From an uncultured Oceanobacter sp. (lineage in GTDB: Bacteria; Pseudomonadota; Gammaproteobacteria; Pseudomonadales; Oceanobacteraceae), in NCBI GenBank assembly GCA_913061185.1, contig CAJXTI010000009.1, positions 24,936-88,935 on the forward strand: a stretch of DNA of 64,000 nucleotides. Reading direction: 5' to 3'. Made by a program: the position numbers and the translations under genes. The stretch's first letter is position 1. Every line of letters begins with the position of its first letter. Under the pieces are notes generated by a model. That model had not been told where the DNA came from and did not search any database. It was given only the letters and a program-made list of their open reading frames with translations. Below, piece after piece: positions 57,417-64,000 of the stretch.

Positions 57417-58015
57417 TATCTGGCCTCCTGTAAAGTGGCGCTGCCACTGGCAGGCATGCCCAGCAGCCCGGCCCAGCATTCGCTATTGCGCGGTTGGCGA
57501 CGAGCGCGCAAAACAAACCCGCTGTTCGGAGTGTGGCAAGGCGGATACGCCGCCAGGTCCGCTTCCATCACTGCGTGCCGCTGCCCGAACAACAATGCGT
57601 AATGTCGGGTTGCCCAGTTCAGCCGCTGGAACAGAGCTTCATTCTGCTGCTGCACCGTTGCCATAAAACACTGGCAGCCCAGTGCGTGGGCACTGCTGAC
57701 CGCCAACCGGATCAAGGTTGTACCGAGCTGTCCCTGACTGCGAAAAACCGGATCGACCGCCAACCGGGAGCCGTACCAAAGCCCCTCACCTTGGTGGTGA
57801 ATCCGTACGGTGCCCACCACTTGCTGGTGCCAGCCGCCATAACTGCCCAATGCCACCAGCAGGTGTGCATGATCATCGGTGGCGTCGCGATCATCTTTTT
57901 CAAACAACTGCTGTTCTTCACAGAACACCTGACGCCGCAAGGCATGGGCTTGCTCAACTTCCCAGGGAAGGGTTGCCCATTTGATGGTGTAGTCGGAATA
58001 GTCGGGATAGGTCAT
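57416..58015 (-). CDS. nitE: Nit1C GNAT-type acetyltransferase (MSMEG_0567 family), NitE
   Basis: A 199-aa protein with the GNAT fold: WEVEQAHALRRQVFCEEQQL near residue 18, VVGTVRIHHQGEGLWYGSRL near 65, AcCoA loop FRSQGQLGTTLIRLAVSSAH near 91. The Cys near position 110 (HALGCQCFMATVQQQNE) is conserved in the group. In other bacteria it is fused with or adjacent to the AIR-synthase gene. The acceptor is unknown. Confidence 0.88.
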   Translation of the reverse strand: MTYPDYSDYTIKWATLPWEVEQAHALRRQVFCEEQQLFEKDDRDATDDHAHLLVALGSYGGWHQQVVGTVRIHHQGEGLWYGSRLAVDPVFRSQGQLGTTLIRLAVSSAHALGCQCFMATVQQQNEALFQRLNWATRHYALLFGQRHAVMEADLAAYPPCHTPNSGFVLRARRQPRNSECWAGLLGMPASGSATLQEAR

Positions 58016-58059
58016 GGGGTACTCCTCACTGCGGGTGACAGATGACGGATGAATTCAGA

Positions 58060-59229
58060 TCAGCTGCACGTACCGGAAAACAACAAGGGCTGTGCTGCCA
58101 CTGTGGCCGGTTGCAACAACGCTTGCTCATAACCGGACAAGGTTGAGCAGGCACCGCAACGGCCACAACCCGCCTTGATATCGGCGGCCAGCAGATTGCT
58201 CTGGTACAGACGCTGGCCCAGCGGTTTGAGGATGGATTCCATAAACTCCGCACTGGGCGGCGTATGGTCTTCCATCGGTGTGCCGCGAATCGGTACAAAC
58301 GGCACCACAAACGGATACACCCCGATCTCTATCAGGCGATAGCTGATATCGATAATGGCATTGGTGCTGTCACCCAGTCCCGCCAGAATGTAGGTGCTGA
58401 CCTGACCGCGACCAAACACCGCCACGGCGTCTTTAAATGCCTGCATATACTGGGTGAGGTTGATCTCGGCCTTGCCCGGCATGATGCGCTGCCGCAGTTC
58501 CGGCGTGACGACCTCCAGGTGCATTCCCAGAGAGTCGATGCCAGCGTCTTTCATCCGCTGATACCAGGCCGGATCGTCCGGTGGCTCACACTGGCCCTGA
58601 ATCGGCAAATCAACGGCGGCTTTGATCGCACGGGCGCTGTCGCACAAGACGCTGGCCCCACGGTCGGCTGTCGCCGGAGTGCCTGTGGTCATCACCATGT
58701 GTTTGACGCCATCCAGTTCAACCGCCGCCTTGGCCACTTCGGCCAGTTGTTGCGGCGTTTTGTGGGCAATGGTGCGTCCGGCCTGCAGTGATTGGCCAAT
58801 CGAACAGAACTTGCAGGCCTTGCGGCGACTTTCGTAACGAATGCAGGTTTGCAATACCGTTGTGGCCAGCACATCGCGGCTGTGCAACGTGGCAATCTGT
58901 GAGTACGGAATGCCATCGGCAGTCACCCCGGAATAAAACCCCGGCGAGCTGGCAAAGGTGACGTCTGCAAGCGTTATCTGCTGACCGTCCTGCTGACGGA
59001 TGATTTGCTCACCCTGCTCCAGACTGGCGACCGCAAACGGCGACTCCCAGGCCGACTCACTGTAAATCGGCACCATCAGCGTGGTGCCATTGATGGTCAC
59101 CGCCTGATGATCCGACGGCCCGGCACCGCCCCGGCGGCTGACGTGGCGTTGATCCGGGTGCGTCAGGCGTAATCCACGAGTTTGCAGTTCGGTCAGCAAG
59201 TGCTGCTGCGATTCAGTTGAGGCATTCAT
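58060..59229 (-). CDS. nitD: Nit1C radical SAM protein (MSMEG_0568 family), NitD
   Basis: A 389-aa radical-SAM enzyme with a three-Cys cluster in [19 protein letters not shown] (C-x9-C-x2-C, residues about 127-141), unlike the usual CxxxCxxC. Other motifs are [20 protein letters not shown] near 176, [20 protein letters not shown] near 228 and [20 protein letters not shown] near 275. C-terminal CGRCGACS adds more Cys that could hold a second cluster. It is family-specific to Nit1C. The start at 59229 follows GGGAG. It overlaps the nitC end by 17 bp. Confidence 0.88.
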   Translation of the reverse strand: MNASTESQQHLLTELQTRGLRLTHPDQRHVSRRGGAGPSDHQAVTINGTTLMVPIYSESAWESPFAVASLEQGEQIIRQQDGQQITLADVTFASSPGFYSGVTADGIPYSQIATLHSRDVLATTVLQTCIRYESRRKACKFCSIGQSLQAGRTIAHKTPQQLAEVAKAAVELDGVKHMVMTTGTPATADRGASVLCDSARAIKAAVDLPIQGQCEPPDDPAWYQRMKDAGIDSLGMHLEVVTPELRQRIMPGKAEINLTQYMQAFKDAVAVFGRGQVSTYILAGLGDSTNAIIDISYRLIEIGVYPFVVPFVPIRGTPMEDHTPPSAEFMESILKPLGQRLYQSNLLAADIKAGCGRCGACSTLSGYEQALLQPATVAAQPLLFSGTCS

Positions 59230-60217
59230 CATGATCTCCCGGAACAAGAACAGCAGCAGACGTCAGCGCGGGTGCGGGTGCGGCGAGTGGCTGGCGATAC
59301 TGCGCAGGCTGGTCGTTAATGGCGAGGCTGAGTAACTCTGGACGGGCGTAATGCCCAACCGAGTCCATCATGCGTTTACGTTTGGTAATCAGGGCAAAGT
59401 CGAGATCGGCGACCACCATGCCTTCACCGCTGGTCAGCGGTGCAGCCAGATGCTTGCCTTCCGGGGAAATAATCGCCGTGTTGCAGCCACCCCGTAACGC
59501 CTGTTGCAGTTTTTCGTCCGGGGTAATCGACTCAATTTGCTCGTCGGTCAGCCAGCCCGTGGCATTCACCACAAAGCAGCCCGACTCCAGCGCGTGATGG
59601 CGGATAGTCACTTCAATCTGGTCGGCAAACACCGGGCCGACCAGCGAGCCAGGAAACTGGCTGCAATGAATCTGCTCGTGCTGGGTCATCAGCGCATAGC
59701 GGGCCAGCGGGTTGTAATGCTCCCAGCAAGCCAATGCGCCGACCCGACCAGCGGCGGTTGCAGCCACTGCCAGTCCGGCTGCATCCCCTTGCCCCCAGAT
59801 CATGCGTTCATGGTAGGTCGGCGTAATCTTGCGCCGTTTCAGCAATAGCTGACCGTCAGCATCAAAAATCAGCTGGGTGTTATACAGACTGCCGTAATCG
59901 CGCTCATTGACACCCAGTACCACCACCATGCTGTGCTTGCGGGCACGCGCTGCGACGGCATCGGTGACCGGGCCGGGAACCACCACCGCTTCGTCATACA
60001 GCCGCAGGTGTTCAGCACCACAGGCCACCGCCGGATACACAAAGGAGAAATACGGGTAATAGGGTAAAAAGGTTTCCGGAAACACGATCAGCTCCACACC
60101 GCATGCTGCCGCCTCATCCATCGCATCCAATACCTTGGCCAGCGTACCGTCAAGGCTCCGGAGATCCGGAGCGATCTGAACGGCCGCGGCCCTTACCACC
60201 TGTTGATGGGTCGTCAT
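59213..60217 (-). CDS. nitC: Nit1C nitrilase (Nit6803/NitC type)
   Basis: A 334-aa carbon-nitrogen hydrolase with the full Glu-Lys-Cys triad: Glu48 in [14 protein letters not shown], Lys130 in [14 protein letters not shown] and Cys164 in [14 protein letters not shown]. Branch 1 nitrilases convert a nitrile to the acid plus ammonia. Nit6803 has broad specificity. In Nit1C operons the enzyme is required for growth on cyanide as nitrogen source in several bacteria, but the natural substrate is not settled. The start at 60217 follows GGAG. It is the second gene of the operon. Confidence 0.93.
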   Translation of the reverse strand: MTTHQQVVRAAAVQIAPDLRSLDGTLAKVLDAMDEAAACGVELIVFPETFLPYYPYFSFVYPAVACGAEHLRLYDEAVVVPGPVTDAVAARARKHSMVVVLGVNERDYGSLYNTQLIFDADGQLLLKRRKITPTYHERMIWGQGDAAGLAVAATAAGRVGALACWEHYNPLARYALMTQHEQIHCSQFPGSLVGPVFADQIEVTIRHHALESGCFVVNATGWLTDEQIESITPDEKLQQALRGGCNTAIISPEGKHLAAPLTSGEGMVVADLDFALITKRKRMMDSVGHYARPELLSLAINDQPAQYRQPLAAPAPALTSAAVLVPGDHDECLN

Positions 60218-60230
60218 GGCCGCGTTACTC

Positions 60231-60713
60231 CTACAAAGTCCAGGTATCGACAATCACCGCGTTGTCACGCATGTGCAGCAACTTCAGATCCATCACATCG
60301 AGCGGATTAATCGGCACGATACCTTCGATCAGGGATGGCTCGCCGTGGCCATACAGGGCTTGCAGGGCAAACCGGCAGCAATAGACCTTGCCACCTTCGG
60401 ACATGAATTTTTTCAGCTGGCTGGCGTAGTTCAGATGACCCGGAAAGGCTTCATCACCCAGGGTCGGAAAACCCCGTTGCAACCCCAGCGTGACACCTGG
60501 GCCGTACAGCAAAATGGACGTTTCATAACCTTTGCGCAGCAAGCGGGTTGCTTGCAGCATGTTCACCAGGCCAATGGAGCCTTCGAACGCAACGGTGTGG
60601 AAAGTGACCAGGGCTTTCTCACCTTCTCGTGCCTTGACGTCTTCGAATACCTTTTCTTCGTAATCAACAAAAAAATCACCGTCTTTGTGTTTTGGCTGAG
60701 TCACTTTTGGCAT
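60231..60713 (-). CDS. nitB: Nit1C nitrogen-starvation protein (MSMEG_0572/sll0783 family), NitB
   Basis: A 160-aa protein starting [20 protein letters not shown], first gene of Nit1C operons. It has a DsrE-like alpha/beta pattern: [20 protein letters not shown] near residue 36, [20 protein letters not shown] near 66, [20 protein letters not shown] near 107 with a Cys pair. The function is unknown. In Synechocystis sll0783 is strongly induced by nitrogen starvation. The start at 60713 follows AGGAG with 7-bp spacing. An ATG at 60719 is too close to the site. Confidence 0.9.
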   Translation of the reverse strand: MPKVTQPKHKDGDFFVDYEEKVFEDVKAREGEKALVTFHTVAFEGSIGLVNMLQATRLLRKGYETSILLYGPGVTLGLQRGFPTLGDEAFPGHLNYASQLKKFMSEGGKVYCCRFALQALYGHGEPSLIEGIVPINPLDVMDLKLLHMRDNAVIVDTWTL

Positions 60714-60764
60714 TGTCATGCTCCTGTTAGATATAAGAATCAGATCGCTACCCTGTCGGCTTAT

Positions 60765-60843
60765 GCGATCAATTAATGCAATCAAACTAGAGCAATCAGC
60801 TTGCCAATATCGCTAACATTGATTGCAATCAAGATACAATCAA
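60765..60843. promoter_or_regulatory. Cluster of GCAATCAA half sites with a TTGATTGCAATCAA palindrome, candidate MocR operator
   Basis: GCGATCAA at 60765, GCAATCAA at 60778, GCAATCAG at 60792, the perfect 14-bp palindrome TTGATTGCAATCAA at 60819-60832 and ACAATCAA at 60836. Spacings are 11-14 bp apart from one larger gap. Related ATTGATTGGATC and CGATCA words recur close to the mocR start (about 61030-61069). All lie in the 356-bp divergent spacer 60714-61069 with no other gene. Their position between a MocR regulator gene and the operon fits MocR-type direct-repeat operators. Confidence 0.6.
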
Positions 60844-61069
60844 ACGTTAATAGCCTCCCTTCAAAAAGCGCTAAATTTTTTCTGACCCGGTTTTATGCGA
60901 TCAATAAGCCATCAATTATTGTGCTTAAATTATGAATAAATGCCCGAAATAAGGGCCAAAAAAACGGAGATAGCACCAAAATGACACCATCAATATCATT
61001 ACAAAGCAATATTCCAGCTCTGATCAAAAGCTGTGATACGATCACTTCAAATTGATTGGATCTATTGCG

Positions 61070-62470
61070 ATGAACAATACCGAATTGCAACGCTGGACAC
61101 GCCGACTCAGAAACAGCAAGGGCCAACCAGCCTACCGCTTGATTGCCGACCTGATCGCTGAAGATGTCGACAGCGGCCGGTTGCAGGCACGAGACCGGCT
61201 GCCAACCCTGCGCGATCTCGCCGCCGCGACCGGTATTAACTACACCACCGCCGCCCGCGCTTATGCGGAAGCCAAAAATCGCGGCCTGATTGACTCCCAT
61301 CCCGGCTCCGGCACCTTTGTCAAAGGCAAGACCGCCAGTGTCCGCCCCAGTCTCGGCAGCTACGAGATGACCATGAACCTGATGATCGAACCGGCGATTC
61401 CGACCCTGATCGAGCAGGTGCGCGACAGCGCCATCAGTGTTCTGGCACAAAAGGATTTGTACTCCATGCTGCGCTATCAGGCGTTTGGAGGCACCCAGGA
61501 AAACAAAGAGGCCGCGCTGATCTGGCTGGACAAGCGTCTGCCCGACGCCAGCGCCGAACGGCTGTTGATTTGCCCTGGCATCCATTCGGCACTGGTCGGC
61601 CTGATGAGCACCCTGATCGACCCCGGCATGGAGCTCTGTGTCGAAAGCCTGGCGTATCCCGGAATCAAGGCCATTGCCGCGCAATTTGGCATCAAGCTGC
61701 ATTCCCTGGAACGCGATAGCGATGGCCCGCTGGTACGCCCGTTTGAGGATGCCTGCAAGCAGGGCACCGTCGGGGCTATTTACCTCAACCCGACCATCCA
61801 GAACCCGACCACCTGCACCATGAGTCAAAGCCGCCGCGAAGTCCTGGCGGACGTGGCGTTACGCTATTCGATTGCGATTATTGAAGACGATGCCTACACC
61901 ATGCTGGCAGACAGTCCGCCCACCAGCTTTGCCGAACTGGCACCGGAGTTGACCTGGTACATTACCGGCACCTCCAAGTGTTTTGGCCCTGGCGTTCGAT
62001 CTGCCTTTTTGCACACACCGAGCAAGCGGCATTCCCAACGGGTGGCGGCGGCAATGCGGGCAATTAATGTGATGTCCAGCCCACTCACGGATGCATTGGT
62101 CAGCCGTTGGATTCTCGATGGCACCGCCGACGCCATGTTGAAGGCAACCCGTCGCGAGGCGATTGCCCGCTTGCGGATCGCTGAAGAACAATTGGGCATG
62201 CAGCGTATTGTGGCAGCCGAAGGCGCATTCCATCTCTGGTTAAAATTGCCCAAGGCCTCCGGCTGGAACCCTTCCGAGCTGGCGGTTCAGCTACGCCAGC
62301 TGGGCGTCAGCGCGGTCTCCAGCGCCGCCTTTTCAACCGACAACAACCCTCCAGATGCGGTGCGTTTATGTTTTGGTGGCCCCATCGGCCGCGATCAGTG
62401 GCAAGAAAGCCTGCACCAGGTGACCGATCTGATTGACCAACCGGCCTACCTGGCAACCGGTATGCATTAA
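61070..62470 (+). CDS. MocR/PdxR-type GntR regulator with aminotransferase domain
   Basis: A 466-aa PLP-dependent transcription factor. The GntR winged helix fills residues 1-85 (YRLIADLIAEDVDSGRLQAR, LPTLRDLAAATGINYTTAAR, RGLIDSHPGSGTFV). The fold-I aminotransferase domain has the PLP Asp/Tyr region IIEDDAYTMLADSP near 270 and Lys303 in YITGTSKCFGPGVRSAF. It is divergent from nitB across the half-site cluster, so it is the probable regulator of the Nit1C operon, perhaps sensing an amino compound or PLP. That is an inference. The Met at 61070 is preferred over the one at 61052. Confidence 0.9.
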   Translation: MNNTELQRWTRRLRNSKGQPAYRLIADLIAEDVDSGRLQARDRLPTLRDLAAATGINYTTAARAYAEAKNRGLIDSHPGSGTFVKGKTASVRPSLGSYEMTMNLMIEPAIPTLIEQVRDSAISVLAQKDLYSMLRYQAFGGTQENKEAALIWLDKRLPDASAERLLICPGIHSALVGLMSTLIDPGMELCVESLAYPGIKAIAAQFGIKLHSLERDSDGPLVRPFEDACKQGTVGAIYLNPTIQNPTTCTMSQSRREVLADVALRYSIAIIEDDAYTMLADSPPTSFAELAPELTWYITGTSKCFGPGVRSAFLHTPSKRHSQRVAAAMRAINVMSSPLTDALVSRWILDGTADAMLKATRREAIARLRIAEEQLGMQRIVAAEGAFHLWLKLPKASGWNPSELAVQLRQLGVSAVSSAAFSTDNNPPDAVRLCFGGPIGRDQWQESLHQVTDLIDQPAYLATGMH

Positions 62471-62490
62471 TCTTCCGCAGCGGCCGCAAA

Positions 62491-62535
62491 ACTCTGTGAC
62501 CCAAAACTCTGTGACCCAAAACTCTGTGACCCAAA
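62491..62535. repeat. 15-bp tandem repeat after mocR
   Basis: Three perfect ACTCTGTGACCCAAA units start 20 bp past the mocR stop. Confidence 0.95.
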
Positions 62536-62710
62536 ACGCTGCCACCAAAGACCGCTCTGGCTCAGTAGAACACGACTCTGTCGCCTACTCTGTCTCCTAC
62601 TATGGGCCACTACTCTGGCGGCAACAATTCCGTACCATAGGCGGATCAGGAGCCTGTCGGACTTAGGCGTTCGTCGCGAGGGAAAGACTGGCTTGAGCAA
62701 TTTTTGCGCA

Positions 62711-62750
62711 AATTTGAGGCGAATTGAGGCGAATTGAGGCGAATTGAGGC
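62711..62750. repeat. 10-bp tandem repeat upstream of the gate-protein gene
   Basis: GAATTGAGGC three times, preceded by one diverged unit. It lies in the 403-bp gene-free stretch 62471-62873, about 120 bp before the next start. I see no other structure there beyond the two repeat arrays. Confidence 0.9.
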
Positions 62751-62873
62751 GAATAGTGGTTCTATTTAACAATAATTTGCTCAAAAAAGAGCCAAATTCA
62801 GCTTTCCACAGTAGAGCAGCCCGAAGCCCGACCTAGCTGCGCTGCCAGTCAATACACCCTTCAGGAAGCTTGC

Positions 62874-63812
62874 ATGGATCAGATTGCCACAACGATTCTC
62901 GCCTCTGGCAAGTCTGCCGTCGAGCTGGCGTTATTCGTCTTACTGCCGATTATGATTGTGATGCTGAGCCTGATGCGTTGGATGGAATCCAATGGCTGGC
63001 TTAACCGGATTGTCACGCTGACCGCGCCCTTGCTGAAGCCGTTTGGCCTGACCGGGCTCGGCGTATTTGCGCTGATTCAGGTAATGATGGTGAGTTTTGC
63101 AGCGCCACTGGCAACGCTGGCGGTAATGGCCCGTACGGGTTCTGCACCGCGCCATATCGCGGCGACATTAGCCATGGTACTGGCGCTGGCGCAAGCCAAC
63201 GTGGTGTTCCCGATGGCGGCTGCCGGGCTGAATATCCCGGTGACTCTGCTGATTGCCCTTGGTGGTGGCCTGCTGGCGGCAGCGGCGACGTATTACGTCT
63301 TTGGCCGACACCTGAGTCTGGTGGAACTGAATAACGATCAGGAACTGATGCCCGAGACGGAACCGCCAAGGGGCATGATGGCGGTGATTCGCCGTGCTGG
63401 CAGCGACGCCTGGGAGATAGCCATTGGCGCCTTGCCGTTACTGGTGGTGGCTCTGGTTGCCGTCAATCTGGTGCGCCTGACCGGCGTGATTGAGCTACTG
63501 GAAGCGGCTCTGGCTCCCGCCTTTCTGACGCTGGGCTACCCGCCAGAAACCCTGTTACTGGCGATCACCAAATACGTCGCCGGTGGTACGGCGATGATGG
63601 GTATTGCCATGGATCAGTTTGCCAACGGCCTGATCGGGCCGCAACAAATCAACCTGCTCGCCGGGCTACTGCTCTGCCCGCTCGATGTCGCCGGTGTGGC
63701 GATTTTGTTATCGGCGGGCAAGCCTGTTGCTGCGGTTGCCAAACCGGCAATTTATGGCGCACTGGTTGGTGTCGCCTTTCGGGTTGTCTGTCACGGGCTG
63801 CTGTATCTGTAA
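62874..63812 (+). CDS. Nucleoside-recognition (Gate) domain membrane protein
   Basis: A 312-aa membrane protein with eight or so hydrophobic segments. Two Gate-type repeats are visible: VELALFVLLPIMIVMLSLMR with LTAPLLKPFGLTGLGVFALI, and IAIGALPLLVVALVAVNLVR with ALAPAFLTLGYPPETLLLAI. The family includes SpmA/SpmB and the nucleoside-recognition domain of CNT transporters. Substrate and role are unknown. It has no operon partner in view. TLAMVLALAQANVVFPMAAA is typical of the gate module. Confidence 0.8.
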   Translation: MDQIATTILASGKSAVELALFVLLPIMIVMLSLMRWMESNGWLNRIVTLTAPLLKPFGLTGLGVFALIQVMMVSFAAPLATLAVMARTGSAPRHIAATLAMVLALAQANVVFPMAAAGLNIPVTLLIALGGGLLAAAATYYVFGRHLSLVELNNDQELMPETEPPRGMMAVIRRAGSDAWEIAIGALPLLVVALVAVNLVRLTGVIELLEAALAPAFLTLGYPPETLLLAITKYVAGGTAMMGIAMDQFANGLIGPQQINLLAGLLLCPLDVAGVAILLSAGKPVAAVAKPAIYGALVGVAFRVVCHGLLYL

Positions 63813-63822
63813 CTCCTAGCAG

Positions 63823-64000
63823 GCTGTTGAAATTCTTATTCGCTTCGCCGACAGAAGCTTTTCAACCCGATAATTCACGCTTATCTGGTTGTTTTTTGAG
63901 TGGTTTTTCCGCTGGAAGCAGGATTCTCCACCCTGTTTCCGATCTTCAGACGGATTGACCCTGTAACTTTGCCATTCGCACCAGGTTGTAGGCCATCATG
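63823..64000. mobile_element. End of an insertion sequence (continues beyond the window)
   Basis: From about CAGGCTGTTGAAA at 63823, a sequence typical of IS terminal inverted repeats, to the window edge. It contains the 3' end of a transposase gene on the minus strand. The distant end, target duplication and family cannot be seen. An IS1182- or IS5-like element is most likely. Confidence 0.6.
63946..64000 (-). CDS. Transposase C-terminus (partial)
   Basis: The reverse strand reads MMAYNLVRMAKLQGQSV and a stop at 63946. MAYNLVRMAKL is a strongly characteristic C-terminal helix of DDE transposases of the IS4/IS5/IS1182 type. The rest lies outside the window. There is a 133-bp gap between this stop and the gate-protein gene, containing the element end. 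Confidence 0.75.
   Translation of the reverse strand, partial: MMAYNLVRMAKLQGQSV

Noticed and set aside
60893..61828. 311-codon minus-strand frame over the mocR start
   Set aside because: Antisense shadow of mocR and its spacer, without recognisable domains or ribosome-binding site.

Overview
The window is about 64 kb of a gammaproteobacterial chromosome of roughly 55% GC. The run clpA-clpS-cspD, monomeric NADP isocitrate dehydrogenase, rluE, nudJ, mnmA and hflD matches the order known around icd/idh in Pseudomonas and related Oceanospirillales-type genomes. The accessory content (RND efflux, NhaA, auxin catabolism, Nit1C) suggests a marine or rhizosphere-associated aerobic heterotroph. The species cannot be named from the sequence. 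No rRNA, tRNA or CRISPR array was seen.

Layout. 1-8.4 kb: conserved core (Clp protease adaptor genes, cold-shock protein, icd, and a translation and tRNA-modification run rluE-nudJ-mnmA-hflD-dusA), ending in a periplasmic rhodanese. 9.2-15.2 kb: a three-gene SMC-like operon jetA-jetB-jetC (Wadjet/MksFEB type) with no recognisable jetD nuclease gene. 15.3-24.1 kb: a MetF-like protein, NhaA, glutaredoxin, an RND efflux adaptor/pump pair, a small membrane protein and a DOPA-dioxygenase-family protein. 24.1-32 kb: a probable acquired island with an integrase-like remnant, a type I restriction-modification operon (hsdM-hsdS-fic-hsdR) and a small Xre regulator. It abuts a 5'-truncated AraC-type regulator.

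32.6-52.2 kb: a catabolic island. On the minus strand iacH-A-B-I-C-D-E-F-G encodes the whole set known for indole-3-acetic acid (auxin) breakdown to catechol. It is followed by an OprD-type porin broken by one amber codon, a dienelactone-hydrolase-like exported protein and an FMN alpha-hydroxyacid oxidase. Divergently on the plus strand lie a branched-chain-amino-acid-type ABC importer (with a fused LivM-LivG protein), a ketopantoate-reductase-like protein, a class II aldolase and a MarR regulator (IacR-like). Together they read as an uptake, ring-activation and ring-cleavage module with its regulator.

52.2-64 kb: thiopurine methyltransferase, a 24-copy heptanucleotide array, an orphan PilJ-domain protein carrying a CxxCH motif, and a complete Nit1C (nitrilase/cyanide-assimilation type) operon nitB-C-D-E-F-G-H. 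A MocR-type regulator is divergent to it across a spacer full of GCAATCAA half sites. Then come a nucleoside-recognition (gate) membrane protein and the end of an insertion sequence that runs off the window.

A theme cutting across the window is an unusual density of short perfect tandem repeats (7, 10, 12, 15 and 24 bp units), at least a dozen of them, in genes and between genes. One lies in the HsdS linker, where repeat number is known to change DNA specificity in the EcoR124I family.
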